DNA from: Picochlorum sp. 'celeri'
Taxonomy: Eukaryota; Chlorophyta; Trebouxiophyceae
DNA: 64,000 nt
Direction: 5' to 3'
NCBI GenBank assembly: GCA_010909725.1
Contig: JAACMV010000027.1
Span: 868,001 to 932,000, forward strand
Numbering within the stretch: position 1 is the stretch's first letter; every line of letters starts with the position of its first letter. The notes under the pieces are model-generated. The model was not told where the DNA came from. It saw nothing but the letters and a program-made list of their open reading frames with translations, and searched no databases. This document shows positions 43,673 to 53,719 of the stretch, in pieces. The position numbers and the translations under genes were made by a program.

Positions 43673-43822
43673 TTATATCGTTTTTTTTTTAATAAGAAGA
43701 AGAGAATATGGGGCATCTCAGTCTCGACAGGTTTTTTTGAGGAATTTTGGGCGCCCCCCTCGGGGTCTCCACCCGAAGTATTCGACAGGAAATTCCCGAT
43801 TGGGCAATCGTGATGCTGAAGA

Positions 43823-43925
43823 CACTGGTCCTCTTTGAGGGCGCAGGTTCGAACCCTGTCATGACCATGCCGAGATACTCTCTCTGAGGTCATGTGGTGG
43901 AGTGGTCTAACACGCCAGTTTTAAG
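43823..43925 (+). tRNA. Permuted tRNA-Leu(UAA): 3' half precedes 5' half
   Basis: The two halves of one type II tRNA lie in reversed order. Upstream 3' half, 43823-43867: C38, anticodon-stem strand ACTGG, long variable arm (CCTC-TTT-GAGG), T arm GCAGG-TTCGAAC-CCTGT, acceptor strand CATGACC, discriminator A. Then 20 bases, then the 5' half, 43888-43925: acceptor GGTCATG, D arm GTG-GAGTGGTCTAA-CAC, stem CCAGT, loop TTTAAG with anticodon TAA (43922-43924). All stems match: seven acceptor pairs, five anticodon pairs, three D pairs and five T pairs (one G-U). Joined, the halves give an 83-base tRNA-Leu without CCA. Permuted tRNA genes of this order are known in the red alga Cyanidioschyzon and in prasinophytes. 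The B box therefore precedes the A box. Confidence 0.92.
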
Positions 43926-43953
43926 TGCTGATCGATACGAATGAATTCTGTTA

Positions 43954-43964
43954 TTTTTTTTTTT
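43954..43964 (+). terminator. Poly-T run, probable RNA polymerase III terminator
   Basis: Eleven consecutive T residues about 30 bases behind the 5' half of the permuted tRNA, in the position expected for termination of a transcript that covers leader, 3' half, spacer, 5' half and trailer. The same stretch, read on the other strand, follows the TIP41 stop codon. Confidence 0.7.
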
Positions 43965-43977
43965 ACAAGTTATTTTC

Positions 43978-44913
43978 TCATCCGACGAAGAGCTTCTCCA
44001 TCGCGTAGTGTTGCACTCCTGACGGGGCAAGAGCTTGGAGCATCTGTGCTGCTTCATCTGCATTGCAATAGCCCACCCCCGAGGTAGCCTCCTGCCATCG
44101 CACCTCGCGCAAGACAGTCTCACCATGTCCAAAATTGCAGAAATATCGCGCGTCACGTATTCGAACAAGCTGCCCATCTATCCTCAGGAAGAATCTCAGC
44201 AAGACAAACCAGCACTCTGGCATTACTCGTATTTTGACACTCGCCTCTGACACCCCCATGTCGTCCAACTCGGACACGTACAGCGGGAATGAATCAAATA
44301 CTAGAATTGGAGCACGTCGATCCATCAACAAAGCCTTGTCCATCTGCTCCTGCGTCTCTCGAGGGACATCCCACCCCTCACAGCTCCCCACATAGGAGGT
44401 GGTGTATGTCCAATCATACACCACTCGTGTCGCCTCTGCTGCATCCTTCTTCCTCTCCTGCTGCCACTTTTCGGATATATTCAACTGTATAGGCTCGTTA
44501 CCGTCAGAAATCCATTGCTGCAACGCATCTGCTGCGCTGAACCTGATGGTGTTCCCACTGGGCCTGTGCTCCAGCACCAGGACATTCTCCGAATAGACCT
44601 GCTCGGGCAGATTCCGAATGGTAGGCCCCTGATCGCCTTCTCCTTGCCCTTGAGAAGAATACAGCGCCTCCTCCAGGCGTTCTCTCTCTTCCTGGGATGC
44701 TATACGAGACCCATGAGTCAAGCGAATGGACCAGTCGCGAATGTGAACAGCAGTCGTCGCGGCTGATGATGAAGGCTGTTCAAAGAGGACAGAGCCCCCG
44801 CATCTTTTCAGCTCTGCACCACACGAGTGAGCTCAAGAGAGGATCTGGGAAACCCACACGAATACATAGAACCCACCTGGCACGTCCACAATGGTCTGTT
44901 TCGGATATTCCAT
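43978..44913 (-). CDS. TIP41: TIP41-like PP2A regulator
   Basis: Binds and inhibits PP2A-type phosphatase catalytic subunits, linking TOR signalling to their activity. Exons 44913-44877 (only 37 bases, MEYPKQTIVDVP) and 44813-43978 give 290 residues. The domain runs IRDWSIRLTHGSRIAS, PEQVYSENVLVLEHRPSGNT, YDWTYTTSYVG and, near the end, MPECWFVLLRFFLRIDG. The long frame has no ATG and hits a stop codon upstream, which forces the splice; the 63-base intron has a GTGGGT donor. A TGTAA is directly behind the stop codon. The neighbouring phosphatase gene is divergent. Confidence 0.9.
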
Positions 44914-45118
44914 TGATGATCACCCACTCTTTCTACAACAAAAATTCCTTGAAAAGAGAAATGGTGAATTTTTTTTTAATAGACCAAGCCAAGTGATTTC
45001 AATTACAGAATTGCCTGGCTGGTCACCGGAAGGAAGTAGACGAAGAAAGAGGAAAAAAGCCCTCACGCGCCCACCGGTGTACAGACAGATATAACAAAGG
45101 GAAAACAGCTCTCAGGAT

Positions 45119-46336
45119 ATGGCATCAAAGGTACCCAAGGATCAGAAGCCAGATATGCCCACGACAGCAGAGACGCAGGAGGACGGAGAGCAACGGGTCT
45201 CTTTGTTGCCTGAAGGGAATCAGGTGGACTTGGATCACCCGGAAACATCAGACAATGCTACTGAATCAGTGAATGCCCATGGGCCACGGCCTAGGTATAG
45301 CACGTACGTGGACCTTGCCAAGTTGAAGAGGAGGGTATCATACATGGATAATGAGCAGCACAGTGTCAATATGAGGGATGTGGGCCGTCCTGAGGCCTCT
45401 CACAATCACCTGAGAGCCGAGATTCTTTTCAGATCGTCGCAGGTCATCAGCAGCACGGACATGAAGAACCATGGCATCAGGACGGTGTTGGATCTCCGTG
45501 TTCCACCCGCTGCCTGCAAAGCATCTGCCCAGAATCAGATGCAGCGTTTGAACAGGTGGTTGACAAGGATGGTCGTCCTCATCCGCCGACTTGTGCTGCG
45601 AAAGAAGAAAAAATTGTTGAGGCGAACCATGACTGTGCTGGTGGATGAAGACACCTTGGAAGAGTATCCAAAGTGCATCAGGTGCACCAACAACAGCATG
45701 GCCAAGTACGGGGTGGCTCCGGTGGACGTGTACCACGTGGACCTGCTCCCTAGTTGGGTAGAGTACTGGATCTTTTATGAATTACCAATGTATATCAAAG
45801 CCAAGGTGGTGTGGATGAAGATTAAAGGGGAGGAACCAGACAATATGGTGGCAGCAGCTGTTGCTGACCCAGAAGTTCTGGGGTTTGTCAGGCTGTATAA
45901 GATCATCCTGAAAGGCAGCAGGAAGAGGATTGTGCGCGCCTTGAGACTTTTCTTGGATAAAGATGCAAATAGGACGTGTTTCCCAGCAATCGTGCACTGT
46001 ATTCATGGCAAGGACAGGACTGGGCTGTTCATCATGCTAATCTATCTGTTGTGTGGTGTCCCAAGAGAAGACATCATTAAAGATTACGCCCTCAGCGAAG
46101 TGCTCTTGAAAGAAGGCCGCCAGAACCATCAACTACGATCAATGCCAGAGTCTCTGACGACAGATGCCATCATGGCGTCGGCAGAGAACGTGATGGAGGC
46201 CACCCTAGACTTTCTCGAGCAGGAATATGGTTCCTCCACCACCTCCGGAGTCGAGGGGTATTTGATGGCTGGTGGCATGAGGGAGGAAGAAATACAGTCT
46301 CTGCGGTGTATTTTCCTCTGTCCCGATTTCAGATAA
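45119..46336 (+). CDS. Y_phosphatase3-type tyrosine/lipid phosphatase
   Basis: 405 residues, no intron. A cysteine-based phosphatase of the bacterial PtpB/Y_phosphatase3 kind: active-site P-loop VHCIHGKDRTG (Cys about 297, Arg about 303), with the family's earlier NHLRAEILFRSSQVISST and GIRTVLDLRVP near residues 95-125. Between them and the P-loop lies an unusually long insert with a very basic patch (RRLVLRKKKKLLRRTM) that could bind membranes or phosphoinositides. An acidic, Gln-rich N-terminus of about 75 residues shows no targeting signal. Substrate unknown. The next gene starts only 33 bases after the stop codon. Confidence 0.82.
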   Translation: MASKVPKDQKPDMPTTAETQEDGEQRVSLLPEGNQVDLDHPETSDNATESVNAHGPRPRYSTYVDLAKLKRRVSYMDNEQHSVNMRDVGRPEASHNHLRAEILFRSSQVISSTDMKNHGIRTVLDLRVPPAACKASAQNQMQRLNRWLTRMVVLIRRLVLRKKKKLLRRTMTVLVDEDTLEEYPKCIRCTNNSMAKYGVAPVDVYHVDLLPSWVEYWIFYELPMYIKAKVVWMKIKGEEPDNMVAAAVADPEVLGFVRLYKIILKGSRKRIVRALRLFLDKDANRTCFPAIVHCIHGKDRTGLFIMLIYLLCGVPREDIIKDYALSEVLLKEGRQNHQLRSMPESLTTDAIMASAENVMEATLDFLEQEYGSSTTSGVEGYLMAGGMREEEIQSLRCIFLCPDFR

Positions 46337-46369
46337 TTTTTTTCAGCTATTCAATTGTAATACGGTGCA

Positions 46370-47860
46370 ATGCAGAAATCGCGGGTGGTTGTGTATGCTC
46401 CGGCCATTCGAACGCTGGAGCAGTGGGACACGGACGACGTGGTGTCTCTGGTGGGGTGTTCAGGATCAGAACAAGAAATTTATGTAGTTGGAGTGGTCAG
46501 GGACGCAGGACTGGTCGAGAGCGTCCTAGTGCCCGGTCTGCAGACGGTGGGGAGCGTGGAGAAGAAGAATGGCACAGACCTTGTCTTTTCTTTGGACGCG
46601 TGCGGACAGTACGCGATGGAGGATGTCGTGCTCGTGGAAGAAAACCCTTTAGAGACACATATGAAGGCATTGCATGTTTCAGCTCAATTGCCTGTGAGTT
46701 CAAATAGCAGTCACAATGTGGATGATTTTCTGGACTCGCTTGACGGTATTGTCCTGTCGGACACCGGTATGGTATTGTCCCACACGAAGGATAACCGCCA
46801 CCTTGCCCCATCTCTGGGTATTGATGTTTCACAGGGTCAGGTGAATTGGACGACGTTTTGCATGAATGTTATGTGTTTCCTCCCCTCCACAGGTTCTGAT
46901 GGAAAAGGGAGTGTTGCCAGTGCCCTCAGGCGCCAGGTGGCAAGCATGAGGAGCATGTTCGAAAGCAATAGATACGGTCCATCCTATCATTTTGAAGCTT
47001 TTCATTTCTGGCCGGAGCGATTAGGCTTCCCCGTGTGCATGGTGTACCCTGTCAAAGAAGGCACCGTGGATGATGATGGTGAGCAGTCCATTGCCCATAG
47101 ACGAGCTGTCCAGCATGCGCTGGGGCTAGGAGATGAGCGACCCTTTTTGCGGATAGCCAATTCTATTCCATCGATGCAAGGAGAGTCAGTCTCGGGAAAG
47201 AAAATCGGTCGACTGAGATGCGTTGACCAAGGTCTTGAACGGAAGGCCACTGGCACCCTGCACAAGATACAAGGGGCCTACGAGTACTACCACTACATGC
47301 AGGACAACATCGACGATTCTGGATGGGGATGCGCGTATAGGTCTCTACAGACAATCAGCTCCTGGCTAAAACTGCAGGGATATACTGCCAGGGATCCCCC
47401 ATCGCACGAAGAAATTCAAAAAACACTAGTTGCGTTGGGTGACAAGCAGGCAGGCTTCGTTGGCAGCAAAAATTGGATAGGCGCGATAGAGCTAGGATAC
47501 GTACTGGACTCGCTATACCAGGTCCAATGCAAGATTATCACTGTGTCGGACGGGGCAGAGATGGCAAGTGTTGCAAGGCAGATTGGTCAGCACTTTGACA
47601 CCCAGGGAACCCCAATCATGATTGGAGGGGGTGTCCTCGCATACACCTTATTGGGCATTGATTACGATGAAGCCACAGGAGACTGTGCATTCCTTATCCT
47701 GGACCCTCATTACACCGGCTCGGATGACCTAACCAAGATTCACAAGGGGAAATGGGTCGCTTGGAAGTCAGTTGGTGACAAGGCAGCAGCAGGGGGCGAT
47801 CTCTTCGTGTCTGGTGCATTCTACAATCTGCTCTGTCCCCAGCGACCACATATCATATAG
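46370..47860 (+). CDS. UFSP2: UFM1-specific cysteine protease (UFSP2-like)
   Basis: Peptidase family C78: matures UFM1 and removes it from targets such as ribosomal protein uL24 at the ER. 496 residues, no intron. Catalytic Cys in IDDSGWGCAYRSLQTISSWL (about 325), Asp-Pro-His in FLILDPHYTGSDDL (about 446-448), with GTPIMIGGGVLAYTLLGIDY between. The N-terminal half is the UFSP2 non-catalytic domain. Its presence implies a UFM1 pathway in this alga. TGTAA lies just behind the stop codon. Confidence 0.92.
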   Translation: MQKSRVVVYAPAIRTLEQWDTDDVVSLVGCSGSEQEIYVVGVVRDAGLVESVLVPGLQTVGSVEKKNGTDLVFSLDACGQYAMEDVVLVEENPLETHMKALHVSAQLPVSSNSSHNVDDFLDSLDGIVLSDTGMVLSHTKDNRHLAPSLGIDVSQGQVNWTTFCMNVMCFLPSTGSDGKGSVASALRRQVASMRSMFESNRYGPSYHFEAFHFWPERLGFPVCMVYPVKEGTVDDDGEQSIAHRRAVQHALGLGDERPFLRIANSIPSMQGESVSGKKIGRLRCVDQGLERKATGTLHKIQGAYEYYHYMQDNIDDSGWGCAYRSLQTISSWLKLQGYTARDPPSHEEIQKTLVALGDKQAGFVGSKNWIGAIELGYVLDSLYQVQCKIITVSDGAEMASVARQIGQHFDTQGTPIMIGGGVLAYTLLGIDYDEATGDCAFLILDPHYTGSDDLTKIHKGKWVAWKSVGDKAAAGGDLFVSGAFYNLLCPQRPHII

Positions 47861-47914
47861 AATATTTATATTTTGTAACGGTGTATTGTTGATAGTGTGC
47901 CATGTTCTGACGCC

Positions 47915-49245
47915 ATGGTTACAATTCGAGTTCGATCGAGGTACGCCAACGAAACACACCCCCATGGTATCCTACGATGATTCTAATGCACAATATTCGT
48001 TCAATGAATTTCAGGGATGGCCTGGAGAGGGTCAAAGTGCCAGAAGGAGCGACGGTGAAAGATTTGAAGCAGCACATTGCCTCTGATCTCGGAGTTCCTG
48101 AGGATGCGATGACGCTTTCTCAGAATCCTAAATTATTAACGACACGAGATGATGTTGGTTTCTGTCCTGAGTCGTTCGGAGACATGTCCGATGACACTGC
48201 CGAGTTGGAAAGCTTGGGGATCAGTCATGGAGACATTGTTCACTTGTTCTATGATTTTGATAGAAAAGTCGAGGGTGTTCGCCTCCCTGAGTTTATGAAG
48301 CGCAGTTTTGGAGCTCATATGACTATCGAGGAGATGGTTGCCAAGCAGACTAGAATAGAAAGGCAAGAGAAGGCAGTGTGCTCATCAGCCTCGTTTGACA
48401 TGCATGCAGCCAACATGTTTCAGACCTACATTCAATCGGCGATTGCCTTTTCTATAAAACGAGGGGGTATTCTCTATGGAGAAGTGGATGATGAGAAGAA
48501 CGTCTTGATCCATGCGATCTACGAACCACCTCAGCAGGGCTCGCAGGATGGCCTCTCTCTGGAAAGGAACACGCCGCAGGAAGAGATGGCGGACAGGATT
48601 GCGGAAGTGTGGGGTTGGAAAAAGGTTGGGTGGATATTTTCGCAAAGCACCAAAGAGCGTGATTACATTTTCAGCGCGGAGGAAGTGCTGCAAATGGCAG
48701 CCATCCAGGACGAGATGGGTGAATGTGCGGTGACTGGAGTTGTGGCGCTGCTGGAGCCAGAAGAAGACGGCGACGTGCCAGAAATCCATTTTGAAGCCTT
48801 TCAAGTGTCCGAGCAATGCGTTCGATTGTACAAGGAAGGCTGGTTCTCGGAAGGTGGGACATCGACATTAAAGGTGACAAACCCAAAGGATACTAGGGAT
48901 GCCACGCCTGTCATTGTTGGAGGGAAAGATACGAGCGAGGTTGATGTAGATTATTTCCTAGTCCCTGTGAGTATTAAGGATCACGAAAGCATTGTGATGA
49001 ATTCTTTTGCAATAGAGAATAGGTTGCTGGCCCAGGGCCCAGCAGAATTGAAGGCGCACTTGGACAAGTATTCTGCGAGGCCATTCTCCGAGCGATTGAA
49101 AGATTTTCACCTCATGCTGTTTTTAGCTGAGAAGGCTGGATTCAGCCCAGAGGACGTGGACGCCATCACAGCAGCTGTCATGCAGGGAGACCCCATCCCC
49201 GATGGTTATCAGATGATCATTCAAGGCCTTGCCGGGTCTCTTTGA
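47915..49245 (+). CDS. NPL4: NPL4, ubiquitin-binding cofactor of CDC48/p97
   Basis: With UFD1 it delivers ubiquitinated proteins to the CDC48 unfoldase (ERAD, chromatin extraction). Exons 47915-47940 and 48015-49245 give 418 residues, the plant-type length without the C-terminal zinc finger of animals. Exon 1 encodes only MVTIRVRSR, restoring the start of the ubiquitin-like domain (MVTIRVRSRDGLERVKVPEG). The inactive MPN-type core follows: FQTYIQSAIAFSIKRGGILY, then VLIHAIYEPPQQG and VGWIFSQSTKERDYIFSAEE. The 74-base intron has a GTACGC donor and TTCAG acceptor, phase 2. The UFSP2 neighbour is also an ER ubiquitin-like pathway gene, probably by chance. Confidence 0.94.
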
Positions 49246-49304
49246 GGGGCGCTCAACAAATTACCTAATAGAAGTAAATAAAATTGTACAAAAATGAAAT
49301 ATTC

Positions 49305-52300
49305 TCATGCACTGGAGTGCAAACTACTTTTAGTTTCCTCGACCAATGATTTGAATGCACCTCCCTGCTGTGCCAAAAGCGCATCAGGTGTGTCAAACTC
49401 TGCCACATGTCCAGCATCCAGAACGAGTACCCGGTCACTACCAATGATGGTATGCAATCGATGCGCTATTGTGAGGACGGTACTGTCCTTGAAAGCAGTG
49501 GCAATAGTGGACTGGATGATCGCGTCCGTTGAGGTGTCAATACTCGATGTTGCTTCATCCAATATCAAAATTTTGCTGGACCTCAGCAATGCTCTAGCCA
49601 TGCACAACAGCTGCCTCTGGCCTCCACTGAGATTTCCTCCCGATTCGGCGATTGGTGCGTCCAATCCACCATCTAGCTCTCGAACTAAATTTGCAAGACC
49701 TGCCTGGGACAGTGCTTCCCATAGTTCGTCATCATGCTCTGCGTTGTTAAAAGGGTCAATGTTGCTCCTCACGCTTCCACTGAACACGATTGGATCCTGA
49801 GGTACCAAAGATAGGCGTGAGCGAAGATCCCGGAGACCGATGGCTCCCACATCAATGGAATCAATGATGACCCTGCCCGACCAAGGCTCCACAATCCTGT
49901 AGAGAGCCATCATCAATGTTGACTTGCCACATCCAGTGCGACCTGCGATTCCAATCTTCTCCCCTGACTTGACAGAAAAAGATATTCCATGCAATACTGG
50001 GTCCAGCTCCGGCCGGTACCGGACAACCAGGTTTTCCACCTGTATCTCTCCCCGTGTAGGCCATTCTGGGAGAGGACGATTGGTTGGTACAATGGCAGGG
50101 GCCTCTGTTTTCTCGTCGTCGTATTCCATTAATCGCTCGACAGAATTCATATTAACTTCGAGTTCTGTCGTCTGACGAACCATCCAGCTCATCAGGCCGG
50201 TCAGGTTGAGGGCACTGGTGAGGGCAAGCCCTGCCAATCCAGCTGATGTGGGCATGATGCCAGACACAAAGACTGCAGAGCATAACACGACGAAGGTTCC
50301 CAAGAGTTCTAATCGGACAGACAGCCATCTATTAACGCATTGAGTAGGCCAGAAGCACCGGTTGGACTCGTTCAGCAAAACCTTATTCTTGGATTCAAAG
50401 TTGCCCTGGGCCCTGAACGCCCTCACCACTGTCAGGCCCTGGACTGTTTCTGAAAAGTGCGAGAATATCGGTGACATCGCCAAAGAATCCAGCCGTTTCA
50501 ATTCTCGTGATGTTGCAATGTATCTCTTTTGAATAGATGCATAAGCAAACGCAATTGGCACGAACGCCAATGCTATGGTTGGGCTTACCGCAACAACAAC
50601 AATGAGGGACCACAAGACACTCACAGTGCAGTTCAAAAAGGATGATACAGAAGCTTGCAGCGAGGTATCAACCGCTTCCACGTCCTTTGTAAACCTATTA
50701 AGTAATCTTCCAGTCGGCTGCGAGTCAAAGAAAGACATGGGAAGGCGAAGAACTGTAGCCAAAAGTGAGTTCTGCAAGGTCCCAGCTGCCAACAGAGATC
50801 CAAGGACAAGGACCACCGCCCTGACCACCTGGACTCCCAAAGACACAAAGCCGAGCAAAAAGTACACTTTCATATAATACAAAGAATCGCTTTGCGCAAG
50901 CTTGCGTTCCTCAGACGCTGTCGACCATACCGACAGCCACCAACTCTGTGCGGACTGAAGTCCTCTCTCAGTCATCGCCAGGAACAATACAGTTGAGGGA
51001 ATGATTAGCATTGGCCCCCATGCCAAGAAATATTTCATGTATACCTTTCTATTTACTTGTCCTACCGCTCTGTCCTCTGCTTTGGTAAGTTTCTTGCGGC
51101 TTAGTGACACATCCGCATCTGTTGCTGCTCCTTTGCCTTTGGCCTCTGACCCGCCATTCTTCGCGCTCGCCTTCTCCAGAGAAAGCGGGGCATCGCCATT
51201 AGATCCTTCACTAGAGGATGCGATTGAAGAGCTAGGTTGATCACCATCCTTGGTAGTGCCATCCTGACTAGAACCATCACCTGCATCAATGGAGGAGGTT
51301 GACGATGATGAGGGCAAGGATTCCATCTCAAATTGGTGGAAGTCAATGCCCCTGTCCACGAGGGATTCATACGTTCCAGACTCTATGATTTTACCGCCTT
51401 TTACTACGATCACAACGTCGGCTGCGGGAAGGTATTGCAGCTGGTGGGTCACCAATATTCTGGTTCTTGTCTTCAACAAACCAAGCAGGCACTCGTTGAG
51501 TAACTGTCTCCCTACATGTGCATCGACAGCTGATAAAGGATCATCCAACAGATATACGTCGGACATTCCGTAGCAAGCTCGGGCAAGTGCCACTCTATGA
51601 CGCTGACCACCAGATAAGTTGACGCCTTTTTCTCCAATCTCTGTTTCATCACCTGCAGGCAACATTGCTAGATCCTTTACCAGAGCACATGCCCTGATCA
51701 CCTCGTTGTACTTTTCTTCGTCGTATTCACGATCCAATAGAATATTTTCTTTCAAAGATGCATTTTGTATCCATGGATCTTGCTGTGTATAGGCCACTGA
51801 GCCTCTGACAGTCACCTTCCCAGAGCGAGCGAGCATCTCACCCAATATAGCTGCCAACAAACTCGTTTTGCCCGACCCTACTTCCCCGACAACAATAGCA
51901 AACTGTCCCTGTCCTACAGATAAATTTATATCATGTAGCAGGGTATCATGCCCCATCATCCACGAGAAGGAACCCTTTGCAATTGACACTGCAGGGGCCC
52001 CGGCTGCTTGCTCTTCTGCTTGGGCCATCTCATCCGACTCCATGAATGCCTGTATCCTATCCAAAGCCACCTTTCCATTAACGATATTCATCAACTGCGT
52101 GGGGAACATCATGACTGGAAACCTCAACAAGTTGAACAGAGATAATGCTGGAAAAGCCACAGCTGCTGTGAGTTCATACCCCATCATGGTGTAGGTATAG
52201 AAGGCTGCCATGCTAATCACAATTGGGCCTCCAAGCCATAATATATTGTTCCACAAACCCACAAGTGCAGCAGTTCTAATCGCCCCAAGCTCTTTCCTCC

Positions 52301-53428
52301 TTAGCTCTTGAATCCTCTCACAGTATGCCTCCTCCCAGGCATACAACTTGATCGCTTTGATGCCTATGATCACCTCGCTAGCGAGTTTCACGCGAGCATC
52401 GGTCAATTTCACGACTCGCTTCCGGATTCGTGCCAAAGCCCGCGCCACTATCGTCGACAACGGGATGATTGTCACTGTCACTGCGAGCCCAACAAACGCA
52501 GGCCAGAAATGTATGATTCTGATCAGCAATCCCATCACCGTGAGAATTTGAAAGGGCCCGGACCATATCATATGCAAATACTGGGGCAATTTCCACAATT
52601 TTGCCGCATCATTTGATTGTAAATTGACAATGGAGCCTACTCCAAGATCCGACACTTTCCCAGATGCAAGCCTCAGACTCTTTTCATACAGCGAGTTGAC
52701 CAACCCTGTCTTCAAATGCAGACATATTCGAAATAAAATGTGAAAGTACTTGTTCACTGCAAGTGTCTGTACTATATTTGCCACAGTCAAAGCCAGAGCA
52801 AACACTATTCCAAGCCACCGGGATCCGTCTCCCTGAATGTGCTTCAGCAGCACCTCCAAAATAAAAGGCCCCAAGAACATGATGCAATCGTGGAAGAACT
52901 TGATCAAGCCGGCAATGATGAACATCTTTCTATGCGCCTTCCACATGGCCCACCCAATCCTTCCCTCGGGAGCCTCGATGCTATCAGCAGTGGAGATGAG
53001 CTGTTTCCTAAAGGAGTCGGACACTCTAAATGCATCGTCCTGATGCGCAATGTCCCACAAATCATGCTGCTCCAGAGCCTTCTGCCTACCAAGCTTCAAG
53101 AGACCACCCACCCACGCAAAAAATAACCCAGACATAGTACCAGCCTCTTCTTCAGGACACCAACGATGCTGATAGGACGACACATCCTCCCCTACCCCCT
53201 CCTCCTCCTCAGTGGGGAGAGGACGAAAGCTCTGAGTCCTTTTGCCGAATACACGACCCAGCCCATCACCAAAAAATCTGCACACGGCCAATAGTACAAT
53301 GTTTATGAACAAACAATGCAAACAGAACGGGTATCAAACACCCCGTACCTCCAAAACCCACTCGAACTCGAGTCGCCCAGAATTCGACGACCAGAACTGC
53401 CAGTCTCTTCCACCTCAAAGGAGTCCAT
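49305..53428 (-). CDS. ABCC: ABCC-type (MRP) ATP-binding cassette transporter
   Basis: Full transporter of conjugated organic anions, likely in the vacuolar or plasma membrane. Exons 53428-53349 and 53277-49305 give 1350 residues. Order: a cytosolic start (MDSFEVEETGSSGRRILG), TMD1, NBD1 (Walker A GEVGSGKTSLLAAILG, signature LSGGQRHRVALARA, Walker B DVYLLDDPLSAVD), a linker rich in Ser, Lys and Gly, TMD2, NBD2 (GRTGCGKSTLMMALYRI, LSGGQRQLLCMARALL, ILILDEATSSID). No TMD0, so a short MRP4/5-like form. As in the family, NBD1 has Asp (LLDDP) where NBD2 has the catalytic Glu, so probably one active ATPase site. The 71-base intron has a GTACGG donor; the long frame alone would start at TTG. Confidence 0.95.
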
Positions 53429-53719
53429 CGGTGCTATATTTCACTAGTTACACACAAATGCGTCTGCATTCATGCTAGATTCTCAGCTTTAACAGGACGT
53501 CGCTTTGAAAGTATTTTCAGCCAGAGAGGGTAGCATACGCTCTTGACTAGCACAGCATTCATCAACAACTACTACTATAATTATTATTTTACATGTAATG
53601 CAATACACAGCATCAGATTGAGTCATGCAGCGAAATCACCAATTCTGGTGCCATCAAGCTTGCTTAAGCAAGCAGGAGATGATGATGTCCTCCATTCATG
53701 GAGCATGCATGCTGATTGA
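53429..53719. other. Intergenic region with palindromes, ABCC 5' / CHLG 3'
   Basis: Promoter side of the ABCC gene and 3' flank of chlorophyll synthase. Contains ATTATTATTTT tracts with a TGTAA on the minus strand near 53595, and three inverted repeats: 53637-53650, 53658-53673 and 53702-53713. Confidence 0.5.
53658..53673. repeat. Perfect 16-base palindrome
   Basis: GCTTGCTTAAGCAAGC, self-complementary over its whole length, 46 bases beyond the chlorophyll synthase stop codon. May fold into a 3' untranslated hairpin. Confidence 0.8.

Noticed and set aside
43740..43790. GC-rich segment upstream of the permuted tRNA as a second tRNA piece
   Set aside because: Contains GGGCGCCC and a CCCC/GGGG hairpin but no T loop, D loop or anticodon arrangement.
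43797..43940. Two unrelated tRNA fragments lying next to each other
   Set aside because: The acceptor, anticodon and D/T stems of the two pieces fit each other exactly and a bulge-helix-bulge joins them; chance neighbours would not.
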